From contig JASJCM010000001.1 of NCBI GenBank assembly GCA_030065985.1, positions 1-64,000 on the forward strand: 64,000 nucleotides of DNA, given 5' to 3'. The notes below the pieces were generated by a model. It had not been told where the DNA came from. It saw only the letters and a program-made list of their open reading frames with translations, and did no database searches. Shown here in pieces: positions 8,049 through 16,539 of this stretch. A program made the translations under genes and the position numbers. Positions within the stretch are counted from its first letter, which is position 1; each line of letters opens with the position of its first letter. The DNA is from Woeseiaceae bacterium. Lineage in GTDB: Bacteria; Pseudomonadota; Gammaproteobacteria; Steroidobacterales; Woeseiaceae.

Positions 8049-9146
8049 CTACGGCCAGTCACGACTGACGGTCATGAACGAACCTCGCGTCTGCAGCGCG
8101 AGTGACCAGAAAGAGATTGGCGCACCGAAGTCTCCCTCCATCGGAAACAGCATGACATTGACGGGGATGCCGGACGGCAGCTCGCGCGTGGCGCTGTAGA
8201 AAATATTGAGCCTCTCCACAGCGCCGACGACCCGCTGGTTCGTCGTCGCAGCCGACATTGTCGGCATGCCGTCCACGATCAGGATGATGTTGTCGGGCCG
8301 CGGCGACAGTGACTTCGCGACGGCGAAAGCCGAGTGCATGTTCGTTCCGTTTCTTGGCGGCGTGCGACGCAGCACCCTGACCGCCTCATCCAGCTGGATA
8401 CCATCACCGGCTTCGAGCCAGACACCTTCGGTGCCTTTGATCACAGGTTCCGTAACGTTGTTGAACATGTAGATCTGGTACAGGTCGTCTTCGCTGAACT
8501 GCGCGGTAAGCCAGTCAACGGTAGCAATAACCTGGCGCCATTTACGTGAGCGTAATTGTTCGGACTCGGGCAGGTTGCGCCGCCGCAGAACGTTGACGAG
8601 CTTGTCGCTCAGCATGCTCGCCGAGCGATCGATCAGGATTAGTGTGCGTTCCCCGCCGAGCCGCAGGCCTGTCAGGTATTGCCGGTCACCGTCGCCCTTG
8701 AATTCGCGTATCTGTTCGCCCGACTCTTCTTCTTCCTGCTTGATCGCAAGCAGCCGCTTGACCTCTTCTTCGAGCGACTTAATGTCGGACTGTAGCTTCT
8801 CGACACGCTCGATCTTCGCGAGCGTGTCCTGGTCATACTTGTCGAGTTCCGCCTGGAGCTCCTGGATCAGGGCGATGATCTGCGCAATCTTGCTGTCGGC
8901 ATCCTCCTTTTCGGTCTCGAGCTTCTGCATCGTGTTACGCATCAGCGCGAGGTTCTTGCGCCCTTCGAGCACCTCGATCTCGAGGCGATTGGTCTCGGCC
9001 ATGAGTGCGGCGTTCTGGTTCTCGGTCGTCGCGTTAACGTGCGAGTTGATGATCATGAAGAACAGGATGACCGCACCAAACCCACAGCTCATGCAGTCCA
9101 GGAACGACATGCTGAAGACTTCGCCCTGTCTGCGTTTACGCGCCAT
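8049..9146 (-). CDS. Membrane-anchored coiled-coil vWA protein (first of two)
   Basis: 365 residues built like the next gene: basic tip MARKRRQGE, membrane helix 11-33 (FSMSFLDCMSCGFGAVILFF) with D17, long acidic coiled coil (45-145), then a vWA domain with MIDAS residues in LIDRSASM (D173, S175, S177) and a GTNMHSAF segment supplying the likely MIDAS threonine. The two proteins share the N-terminal helix but differ in their vWA parts, so they are probably a heterodimer rather than a recent duplication. The start overlaps the end of the FHA gene by 11 bp, suggesting coupling. vWA domains normally bind proteins through a divalent metal; the ligand here is unknown. Confidence 0.8.
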   Translation of the reverse strand: MARKRRQGEVFSMSFLDCMSCGFGAVILFFMIINSHVNATTENQNAALMAETNRLEIEVLEGRKNLALMRNTMQKLETEKEDADSKIAQIIALIQELQAELDKYDQDTLAKIERVEKLQSDIKSLEEEVKRLLAIKQEEEESGEQIREFKGDGDRQYLTGLRLGGERTLILIDRSASMLSDKLVNVLRRRNLPESEQLRSRKWRQVIATVDWLTAQFSEDDLYQIYMFNNVTEPVIKGTEGVWLEAGDGIQLDEAVRVLRRTPPRNGTNMHSAFAVAKSLSPRPDNIILIVDGMPTMSAATTNQRVVGAVERLNIFYSATRELPSGIPVNVMLFPMEGDFGAPISFWSLALQTRGSFMTVSRDWP

Positions 9147-10497
9147 CGTGTCGCTCCACGAAGATCAGGCGCAATTCAATGCCCGGCGTGCCAACGCGAA
9201 TGACGTCGCCCGCCTGCAGCGAAGCCGAGCCATCGATTCGATGACCGTTCAGAAAGGTGCCGTAGCGACTGCGGTCTGTAATGACGCACTGGCCATCCGT
9301 CGTCACGATCTCGCAGTGCCGCCGCGACACGCCCGCAGCATCGAGACCAAGATCGAGCCAGCGCTCACCGTCGACGGGGTGCGTGCCGAGCACCAGCGCC
9401 TCGCCATTGACCGCAACCGCGTGGTGCTCCAACAGGATGTGAGTTGGGCGCTCGCCCTGCCCATCGTCAACGGGCATGACCTCAACGGGTGACTGGTCCC
9501 AGGCAAGGTGGCGCGCAAGCGTAACGGCAGTGCCGGGGCGGCTCTCGACGCAACGTCGCGCAAGCCCCCGTGCCGTTGCGCCCGGCTCAAGCAGGTAGAT
9601 CTCGCCACCGACACGTGCTTTCAGCGTGTCCGCGAGGCCGGGCATGCTTGCCGCACGGTCCGACAATTGCAGTGCGGGTGTCTCGCCGGCGCGTACGAGC
9701 GCGCGCAGGTTACTAACGATCGTCTGGTAGACAGGACCCGCTGCTGCCACGAGCTCAACGGACGCGATCTCAGCCTCGTGCGCAATGCCGCGATACTCGA
9801 CCGACATAGGCACATTGTCTTGCGTCGATGCGATGGCCAGCCAGCCGAGGATGCTGTCCTGCAGTGCCTGCTCCGTTTCCGCAGTATGGAGCGGATCGAA
9901 ACGCGACTGCTGCACGAACGTTTCGGCAATGGTCCGCAGCCACAAATCGTAAAGATCGAGCATGCCACAGTCGTCGACAACGACGTTGCGTTCTATTTGC
10001 GCCTGGCCTTCCTGCGAAAGTCGCGTCAGCATCGCGGTGTGCAGGCTCAGGTCGACATGGATCGGCACGCCGTGCGCGTACTGCCGGCGCGTGGCCGAGA
10101 CCGCCGCATCGACGAGCGCTACGACCGGGATATCCAGGTCGAGCGCAATGCCGAGCAGCAGCCCGAGTTGTTCGTTGCCCATGTAGCCGGGTACTGCAAG
10201 GGCAAGCCGGTCGCCCGCCTTCGCGGCGCGTTGCCACATTTCCTCGAGCTGCCGGCTGACCAGATCGGCCGTTGTCAGGTGGCGAAACTGGGGATCAGAC
10301 AGTGGTTCGGTGCCTAGCCTGGCGAAATAGCCGTGGTGTATCCGACGTGGCTTGAGACTTGCGCTGGCCCAGGCGGTCCGCCCGGTCGTAATGCCCTCGT
10401 TCTCAAGCAACGCAAAGCCGGGCTCCCGATACAGGATGCGATCCCCGTCCGAGACCAGGATGCCAGCGTCGTTGAGATGTGCGGCCAGCAGGGTCAT
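9136..10497 (-). CDS. ASKHA (Hsp70/actin-like) ATPase-fold protein with C-terminal FHA domain
   Basis: 453 residues. The C-terminal FHA domain (about 360-447) has the phosphothreonine-binding signature SRRHCE (391-396) and RYGTFLNG (411-418). The N-terminal 320 residues look like a divergent sugar-kinase/Hsp70/actin fold: HLNDAGILVSDGD at the start as a possible phosphate-1 strand, then LAVPGYMGNEQLGLLLG and VVALVDAAVSATRR, which resemble the region around the connecting helix of MreB/DnaK relatives. That assignment is tentative. Lying between the channel gene and the vWA genes, it is a good candidate for the cytoplasmic reader that couples kinase output to the channel. It begins 10 nt after the channel gene ends. 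Confidence 0.72.
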   Translation of the reverse strand: MTLLAAHLNDAGILVSDGDRILYREPGFALLENEGITTGRTAWASASLKPRRIHHGYFARLGTEPLSDPQFRHLTTADLVSRQLEEMWQRAAKAGDRLALAVPGYMGNEQLGLLLGIALDLDIPVVALVDAAVSATRRQYAHGVPIHVDLSLHTAMLTRLSQEGQAQIERNVVVDDCGMLDLYDLWLRTIAETFVQQSRFDPLHTAETEQALQDSILGWLAIASTQDNVPMSVEYRGIAHEAEIASVELVAAAGPVYQTIVSNLRALVRAGETPALQLSDRAASMPGLADTLKARVGGEIYLLEPGATARGLARRCVESRPGTAVTLARHLAWDQSPVEVMPVDDGQGERPTHILLEHHAVAVNGEALVLGTHPVDGERWLDLGLDAAGVSRRHCEIVTTDGQCVITDRSRYGTFLNGHRIDGSASLQAGDVIRVGTPGIELRLIFVERHDGA

Positions 10498-10507
10498 CGT
10501 CGGACCG

Positions 10508-11308
10508 TCAATCTGCCTTCAGGTGACGAATGACCTTGTCGTCACAGTAGTTTTCACTGTCGAACACGAGGCGCTCCTGCAGGAGCTGCAGCTGATGCAC
10601 GAGGAACATGAGGAAGATGCTGATCAGTAGCGCGATAAACGTCGAGTTGAACGCGACGCCGAGACTCTGCGTTACGCCGGCGATGTCGCCCTGGACCGCT
10701 TTGTCAGCCTGCGCAAGTGCCTCACCGATACCGCGAACGGTACCAATAAAGCCGATCGATGGAATTGCCCAGGAGATGTAACGGATCATTGCGAGCTCGG
10801 ACTCCAGGCGTTCCGCCTCGGACTCGCAAATCGTATGCGTACTGCTCGACACGTCCTGGATGCTGCGCGTCGACGCGAAGCGTCGCAATGCGTTGAGCAA
10901 CGCCCGCGGCAACAGCATCTGTTGCCGGTCGTCGGGCAGCGCCTGCACCTGGCGGGCAAACTCGCGCGTATCCTCGGGAAGTATTCGCATGCCCTCCGGC
11001 ACCTGCACGAGGTCGACGTCGAGTAACTTGCGCTCGGCCATCATCTTGCGAGCTTTGTAGCCCATGATGGCAAGCGCCCAGAACATCAGGATGAAACAGG
11101 CTTCCTGCTCGAGATCCTTGACCAGCACCCAGACACTGCGTTCGCGAACGTAGTCGGGATCGGCTTCGGCGAGCATGTTCTGCTCCTCGATGATTATCGC
11201 TGCATTGGGCCGAACGACCGACACGTAGAACGCGTGCACGATAATGATGGCAATAATCAGGGCGAACAGCTGGTAAACGAATTCGACCGGGATATTCTTT
11301 TTGTTCAT
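10508..11308 (-). CDS. MotA/TolQ/ExbB-type proton channel subunit
   Basis: 266 residues with membrane helices at about 10-32, 68-84, 174-194 and 216-238. A cytoplasmic loop of about 85 residues lies between helices 2 and 3. Helix 3 carries the family signature IPSIGFIGTVRGIGEAL and helix 4 GVAFNSTFIALLISI, matching the conserved pore helices of TolQ/ExbB and MotA. Family members form pentamers around a dimer of ExbD/TolR/MotB and use ion flow to do work across the envelope. No exbD, tolR or motB gene is adjacent; the two downstream vWA proteins fit that slot. No strong Shine-Dalgarno is seen; the gap to the upstream small gene is 26 nt. Confidence 0.87.
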   Translation of the reverse strand: MNKKNIPVEFVYQLFALIIAIIIVHAFYVSVVRPNAAIIIEEQNMLAEADPDYVRERSVWVLVKDLEQEACFILMFWALAIMGYKARKMMAERKLLDVDLVQVPEGMRILPEDTREFARQVQALPDDRQQMLLPRALLNALRRFASTRSIQDVSSSTHTICESEAERLESELAMIRYISWAIPSIGFIGTVRGIGEALAQADKAVQGDIAGVTQSLGVAFNSTFIALLISIFLMFLVHQLQLLQERLVFDSENYCDDKVIRHLKAD

Positions 11309-11334
11309 GTAATGGAACTCAGTGTGGCAACGAC

Positions 11335-11598
11335 CTAGATGTCGACAGGAAATGCGATGTTCTGCTCGAAACGCACTTGCTCGGTGGGGTTGAAATCATC
11401 GTCTTCGGTTTCCGACCAGTCTTCGTCAAGACCCAGGAGTTCTTCGATGTCCTCGTCGGTGACCTCGTCCTCGACTGCCGGGGCTTCTTCGGCGGCCGGC
11501 GAATCGGCCTGCGCCTCGTCGTCCGTCTCGGTGTCCTGCGCCCAGGCTGCGGTCGCGACGAAAAGTGCGATCAGTATCGTCAGGTTCAGTCTGAACAC
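11335..11598 (-). CDS. Small acidic exported protein, 87 aa
   Basis: The best start is the GTG at 11598, which has GAGGAGG seven bases upstream and begins a signal peptide (FRLNLTILIALFVATAAWAQ). The open frame extends to a TTG at 11673, which lacks these features. The mature protein, about 66 residues, is very acidic (DEVTDEDIEELLGLDED, SETEDDDF) and ends with FEQNIAFPVDI. I recognise no family. Between the FHA-PEGA-FGE gene and the channel gene, it may be a periplasmic accessory of the channel complex. Easily missed by automatic annotation because of the GTG start. Confidence 0.65.
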   Translation of the reverse strand: MFRLNLTILIALFVATAAWAQDTETDDEAQADSPAAEEAPAVEDEVTDEDIEELLGLDEDWSETEDDDFNPTEQVRFEQNIAFPVDI

Positions 11599-11662
11599 GT
11601 ACTTCCCTCCTCGGTCCCGTCTTAGTGTATGACCACAGCCGCGCTCGATTGTCTCACGTTTT

Positions 11663-14089
11663 TCAATCGGCAAACCGGGCTACGCGGAAACCGACATCGG
11701 GCCTCGCGTCGTTGCCAAAGTCGCGGTAGCTAAGGCGCAGCTCGCTGACGCCCGCGTGTCGCCAGCTGGAGCCGCGAATGACGTGACTCGTACCGCGATC
11801 GGGACCGACCGGATCGACAACCGGGGTTGTCATCCCGGGTGTCGGCACCGTGTAGTAGTCGTTGACCCACTCCGCGACATTGCCGGCGCCATCGTGAATG
11901 CCGAGAACGTTTGGCTTGAAGCTGCCAACAGGCGCAGTTGACGCGAAGCCATCGTCGTAGGCAGGCAGAATCGATGGCACAAGCTCGAGCGCCGAGCGGT
12001 CAGCGAAATTGCCGCTTTCTTTCGGCGGTGGCCACTTCGATCCCCAGCCGAATTTGCGCGGCAGCGACTGACCCGAATACCGAATCGCAAGTGCCCACTC
12101 GGCTTCGGTCGGTAATCGATACCCGTCCGACAACGGATACACCGGTACCCACTGGCCGAACTCATTCTTGTACGCCGGCGTCCGACCCTCTTTCTGGCTC
12201 AGCCAGTTGCAGTACTGCACGGCCTGTTGCCAGGTGACATTCGCGACCGGGTTGTTGTCGGCCGACAGCGAAACATGGATGCTGCTGCCTGAATCGTGAT
12301 TGGTGAGGAACTCCGCGAATTCCTTGTTGGAGACCTCCTTGACACTGATCAGGAACGGTCGCGTCAACGTAACGGGCACGATGACCTCGTTGGCACGGCG
12401 TCCAACCTCGGCACGCGATGCGCCCATTGAAAACGTTGCCGGCTCGACGCGCCGCATCGTCTGCCCGGCCGGCGATTCCAGCGTCTTTGCGATACTCGCA
12501 TCGGCAATCGATTGCTCGCTCACCAACCGGGCTGTCAGCGTCTGCGGGTAGCCGGGCCTTGGCGTCACGGTTCGCGACCAGTTCACGTAACCCTGCCGAC
12601 GCACCTCGACCGTGTGTGGCGCCGAGCTCAGGCGCACGGTGGTCTTGCCCTGTCCACGCGCGCGGCCGTCCACGTAAACGGTCGCATCTGCGGGCTGGAC
12701 GACGACGGTAACCGTGCCCAGTCGCGCCGAGAGATCAACCATGATTGACTCCGAGGCATTCGACGCGAGGCGGAGGTTTCGACGCGTCACGCCGTAGCCG
12801 GCCTTTGACAGCCCGATCTCGTAGTCGACGTCCGGCGTCAGTGACAAGGTTAGCGGCGACTGTCCCCGGTAGCGGCCGTTGACGGTCACATTGGCACCCT
12901 TGGGAATCGTGTTGACGATGAGCCTTGCATCCGCAGGTTGCAGCTGGATGACGGGCAAGGCCTGCGCGATATTCGGTTCGGCCACAACGGTGCCGTCCCA
13001 GGCGCTGAAACCGTCTTTCGATACCGTGATTTCGTGCGAGCCCTCGAGCAGCTCGATCGTCGCAGGCGTTACGCCGACCTGTTCGTCGCCTGCAAACACC
13101 ATCGCGCCGGACGGTTCGGATTCGACGGTGACGTTGGCCCACCTCGGGACCAGCTGCACATGGTAGTTCTCCAGACGATCGAGGCCCTCCATATCAACGA
13201 CACTGTAGAACGGCAGGAATCTCTCGGACTCGACGCGCACCGAATGCTCGCCCGGCTCGAGCTCGACGGGACCAAACGGCGCCTTGCCGACCTGGCCCTC
13301 GTCTACCGTAACAATCGCGTCGACGGCGGGTTCAACCTGGACCAGAAGTCGGCCGGGTTTCTTGCGCATGCGCAGACTCACGGTCATCGACTGTTCGTCC
13401 CCAACGATGAAGCTCTGTTTGACGTCGTAGTACCCCTGCTTCTGCACGTTGACCGTGTAGTTGCCCTTGCGTAGCAGTGTGCGATCGCCGATCGGCAGGC
13501 GGAACCAGCCACCCTCGATGCTGAAGCTGTCCGCACCGGCCGGTTCAATTTCGAATTGGACCGATTTGGCGCTGAACAACAGGTAAGACGCCAGCAACAG
13601 GATCGCCAGACCCGCGCCTACAATCACGCGCAGAGGGCTCGTACGGTCTTTCTCAACCCGCGCCGCCGTGTCCACGGCACGCTTGAAGGCAGTCGGGGCA
13701 ATGGTCTCCTCGTCAGGAATGCTCTCGTCAACTTCGACTTCCGGTGGGCGCGTCACGTAGGCGCTATCCTCGAGCTTTACGCCAAAGACAAGCCGCCCGT
13801 CCGTCTCAGCCACGACAATGCGACTGCCATAGAAACGAAGCTCATCGCCCGACTGCAGGCGACGACTGGTCTCGAGCGTCTCGCCGTTCAATGCGAGGGA
13901 CGCGCTGCGGCCAACCGGCTGCACGAACGGCATGCCGTCGAGCAGATCGATCAATGCGACGGGTTCGCCACCCGGACCGGGTAACCGGACTTCACAATCG
14001 CTGCTCGTGCCAACGCGGATCGGCAGGTCGCCGGCCTTTACCCGTCGCTCTCCTTCAACGTCCCTGATGAACAAGTGGTCGAAATTCAA
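11663..14089 (-). CDS. FHA-like / PEGA-repeat / FGE-sulfatase-fold membrane protein
   Basis: 808 residues. An N-terminal FHA-like domain (about 5-105, IRVGTSSDCEVRL) is cytoplasmic. A helix at 153-173 crosses the membrane. Several PEGA-type beta repeats follow (about 175-520, e.g. VTVESEPSGAMVFAGDEQVG). The C-terminal domain (545-806) has the formylglycine-generating-enzyme fold: YRLPTEAEWALAIR, GAGNVAEWVNDYY, VIRGSSWRHAG. The active-site cysteines expected just after RGSSW are absent (RHAGVSELRLSYR), so oxidase activity is unlikely and a binding role likelier. The start is a TTG with GAGGA five bases upstream, overlapping the kinase stop as TTGA. Confidence 0.85.
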   Translation of the reverse strand: MNFDHLFIRDVEGERRVKAGDLPIRVGTSSDCEVRLPGPGGEPVALIDLLDGMPFVQPVGRSASLALNGETLETSRRLQSGDELRFYGSRIVVAETDGRLVFGVKLEDSAYVTRPPEVEVDESIPDEETIAPTAFKRAVDTAARVEKDRTSPLRVIVGAGLAILLLASYLLFSAKSVQFEIEPAGADSFSIEGGWFRLPIGDRTLLRKGNYTVNVQKQGYYDVKQSFIVGDEQSMTVSLRMRKKPGRLLVQVEPAVDAIVTVDEGQVGKAPFGPVELEPGEHSVRVESERFLPFYSVVDMEGLDRLENYHVQLVPRWANVTVESEPSGAMVFAGDEQVGVTPATIELLEGSHEITVSKDGFSAWDGTVVAEPNIAQALPVIQLQPADARLIVNTIPKGANVTVNGRYRGQSPLTLSLTPDVDYEIGLSKAGYGVTRRNLRLASNASESIMVDLSARLGTVTVVVQPADATVYVDGRARGQGKTTVRLSSAPHTVEVRRQGYVNWSRTVTPRPGYPQTLTARLVSEQSIADASIAKTLESPAGQTMRRVEPATFSMGASRAEVGRRANEVIVPVTLTRPFLISVKEVSNKEFAEFLTNHDSGSSIHVSLSADNNPVANVTWQQAVQYCNWLSQKEGRTPAYKNEFGQWVPVYPLSDGYRLPTEAEWALAIRYSGQSLPRKFGWGSKWPPPKESGNFADRSALELVPSILPAYDDGFASTAPVGSFKPNVLGIHDGAGNVAEWVNDYYTVPTPGMTTPVVDPVGPDRGTSHVIRGSSWRHAGVSELRLSYRDFGNDARPDVGFRVARFAD

Positions 14090-16530
14090 ATCGGTTCCTC
14101 GCAGCGGATTACGACGGGCTGCATGTCAATCTCGGGCGCCACTCGAAACTCCTGGCGTACGTCGCGAAAGCCGGCGCGACTACCGACCGCCACGTAGGTC
14201 CCCGGACGCAGATCGAGCGCTGTGGTCGCAAAATTGCCGAGCATGCCAACTTTGTAAATGGTCACGGAGGTCTGGTTGTCCGAGACAAGTTCGACCCGGA
14301 CCGGCGTCGCAGCGCGCTTCAACAGGCGCGACAACTCGTCGCGCTGCCCGGCGAGACGCGGTCCGATATCAGGCATGCGCGTGACCTCGACGACAAGCAT
14401 CGTCGCCTGCTGCATGACCCCCGGGATCGACAGTCGGTCGGGATCGTCGATGTAGTCGTCGAGACGCTTGTGCAGGGCGCTCATCTGCCTGGCGCGTGTC
14501 AGACCGTCAATCGCGAACGACAGGTTGGCATCCACTTCGAGGATGCCCTCGTACGTCGTTGCCGCAGCGTCCCAGTGTTCGGATTTCTCTAGCGACAAGG
14601 CTTCCTGCTCGAGCGTGGCAATACTCGACAGCCGCAGGCCCTGGTCGACCTGCATCAGGCCGTCCGCAGGTTCAGGCGACCCCGGGATCAACTGCTGTGC
14701 CATACGAAACGCAGCCCGCGCTGACAGGTAGTCGCCATCAGCAAGTGCCTCGAGTCCTTCGCTCATGCGCGAATCGAAACGAATCTTGGTGCGTGTCTCC
14801 CGGACACGCTCCAGGCCCTCGGCGGCCGGCAGCCAGTTGGCATCGAGATCAAGCGCCTGCGCGAAGCTGGTCTCGGCAGCATCGAGCTCGAGCTGCTCTT
14901 CGTATTCGAGTCCCTGGTCGACGAGTCGCAAGACGGCTTCGAGGTTCCTGGCGCGCTCCAATCCTTCACGCGCCTCGGGATGGTTTGGCGTAATCGCGAC
15001 CGCAAGCTCATAGAGCCGCAGCGCTTCTGTCCGATCGCCTGCGTCGAACGCCACTTTCGCGCCGGCCAGTGCTTTCTCGAACTCGGGTTCGACGCGCTCA
15101 AATAGCGGCTCAAGGACGGTCAACGCGTCGAGATAGTGCACTTCGGCAGCCGCGTAGTCCTTTCGCAGGTAGGCCTCGTCCCCAGACTTGTAGAATTCCT
15201 GCGCGCGGCGGTATTGAACCGGTGCCCAGCGCTGTACGCTCCGCCGCTCCAGCGTTTCGAAGTCCGAAAGGAGTTCGCCAAGAATGCTCTCGACGTTGAA
15301 GCGCAGCTTGCCATCCTCGTCGAGACCACTGTAGTCCGCCTCGTTCTCGTTGAACTCGATGATCTCGCCCTCGAGTCCGGTGTTCTCGGGCACGTACTCA
15401 CGTGTAACGCGATTACCGCCGAGCGGATCATCTTCGACAGTGTCCGCCGACACCGGGTTCTCGCTGGCTGGCGCCGGAATCGCTCCTTCTGCGGTCGGCT
15501 CCATGCGGTTCGTCGCGGACGGCGTTTCCTTTTCGTCAACCGCGTCGGGCAGCAGGAACACAACGCCAAGCAGCAGCGCGACCAGCACAGCCAGGCTCGC
15601 GCCGACCAATCTCGGGTTCAGGCCACTACTGGCTGTCGCCACCGCTATCGGATCCGCTGCTTCAGCAGCTGGCCTGCGCACCGCTGCAACTGTCTCTATG
15701 CGTTCGTCTTCAGCAACAGGACGCGCCGCCTTTATGTTGCGCGCGATACCCGGCGTGAAACCCGCGGCGCGCAATCCGTCTGCAACACTCTGCATCGGTG
15801 GACGCTCGTCTTCGGCCATGCTGAGCATGCTCGCAACGATGTCACGGACTGCCGCCGGCACGTCCTCGCCAGACGCAGCAAACAGCGGCGCTGGCGTTGT
15901 TGCGTGAATGTCTTCCGCCGTCGCGCCTGGTGGCCACGGGGCCCGCCCGGATACGAGTTCATAAATCAGGCAGCCGAGCGCAAAGACATCGTCGGCCGGG
16001 CTCGCGGGTGCCCCGGCGAGCACTTGCGGGCTCGACGCAATCAGAGAACCGCCGGCGCGACGGCCACCATCCGCTACTGCGACGCCAAAATCGGAAAGGT
16101 ATGGAGCGCCGTTGTAATCAAGCAGGACGTTCGCTGCTTTCAGGTCGCGGTGCACGACGCCTTTGCCGTGTACATAGCGTAACGCGTCAACGATCAATCC
16201 GATCGGGCGCAGAATATCCTCGAGACTTGCTCCGGACAGCGCGCCAAGATCGGGACCATCGACATGCTGCATGCTATAGAACGCAAGATCCTTGTCCTCG
16301 TGAAACTCGAACACGCGCAGGATGTGCGCATGCATCAGTCGGAGATTCGCTTGCCACTCATCGCGCAGTCGCGCGGTCTTGCTTGCGGATGCCGAAACGA
16401 CCTTTAGCGCAACGCGTGCGCTCGTCATTCGATCGCGGGCCAGCCAGGTCTCGGCCTCACCGCCCCTGCCGAGCTGCCGCTCCAGTGTGTACCGCTCGGC
16501 GAGCCGGGTCCCTTTGGTGAGGTCTGGCAT
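14086..16530 (-). CDS. Membrane Ser/Thr protein kinase with TPR-like repeats
   Basis: 814 residues from the ATG at 16530; a TTG three codons upstream directly abuts the previous stop. The Hanks-type kinase domain (about 14-260) has a glycine loop GRGGEAETW, K43 in VALKVV, HRDLKAANVLL (127-137) and DFG (147-149), so it should be active. A helix at 308-328 crosses the membrane. The outer part holds helical repeats with TPR character (about 430-680) and ends in a PEGA-like beta segment (LDLRPGTYVAVGSRAGF). The architecture resembles PASTA/PpkA-style sensor kinases, with an envelope sensor joined to a cytoplasmic kinase. Its neighbours encode the likely phosphatase and FHA readers. Confidence 0.88.
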   Translation of the reverse strand: MPDLTKGTRLAERYTLERQLGRGGEAETWLARDRMTSARVALKVVSASASKTARLRDEWQANLRLMHAHILRVFEFHEDKDLAFYSMQHVDGPDLGALSGASLEDILRPIGLIVDALRYVHGKGVVHRDLKAANVLLDYNGAPYLSDFGVAVADGGRRAGGSLIASSPQVLAGAPASPADDVFALGCLIYELVSGRAPWPPGATAEDIHATTPAPLFAASGEDVPAAVRDIVASMLSMAEDERPPMQSVADGLRAAGFTPGIARNIKAARPVAEDERIETVAAVRRPAAEAADPIAVATASSGLNPRLVGASLAVLVALLLGVVFLLPDAVDEKETPSATNRMEPTAEGAIPAPASENPVSADTVEDDPLGGNRVTREYVPENTGLEGEIIEFNENEADYSGLDEDGKLRFNVESILGELLSDFETLERRSVQRWAPVQYRRAQEFYKSGDEAYLRKDYAAAEVHYLDALTVLEPLFERVEPEFEKALAGAKVAFDAGDRTEALRLYELAVAITPNHPEAREGLERARNLEAVLRLVDQGLEYEEQLELDAAETSFAQALDLDANWLPAAEGLERVRETRTKIRFDSRMSEGLEALADGDYLSARAAFRMAQQLIPGSPEPADGLMQVDQGLRLSSIATLEQEALSLEKSEHWDAAATTYEGILEVDANLSFAIDGLTRARQMSALHKRLDDYIDDPDRLSIPGVMQQATMLVVEVTRMPDIGPRLAGQRDELSRLLKRAATPVRVELVSDNQTSVTIYKVGMLGNFATTALDLRPGTYVAVGSRAGFRDVRQEFRVAPEIDMQPVVIRCEEPI

Positions 16531-16539
16531 GACGTGCAA

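Noticed and set aside
15136-16182. 348-codon plus-strand frame opposite the membrane kinase
   Set aside because: Antisense shadow without recognisable domains; the minus-strand frame has full kinase motifs.
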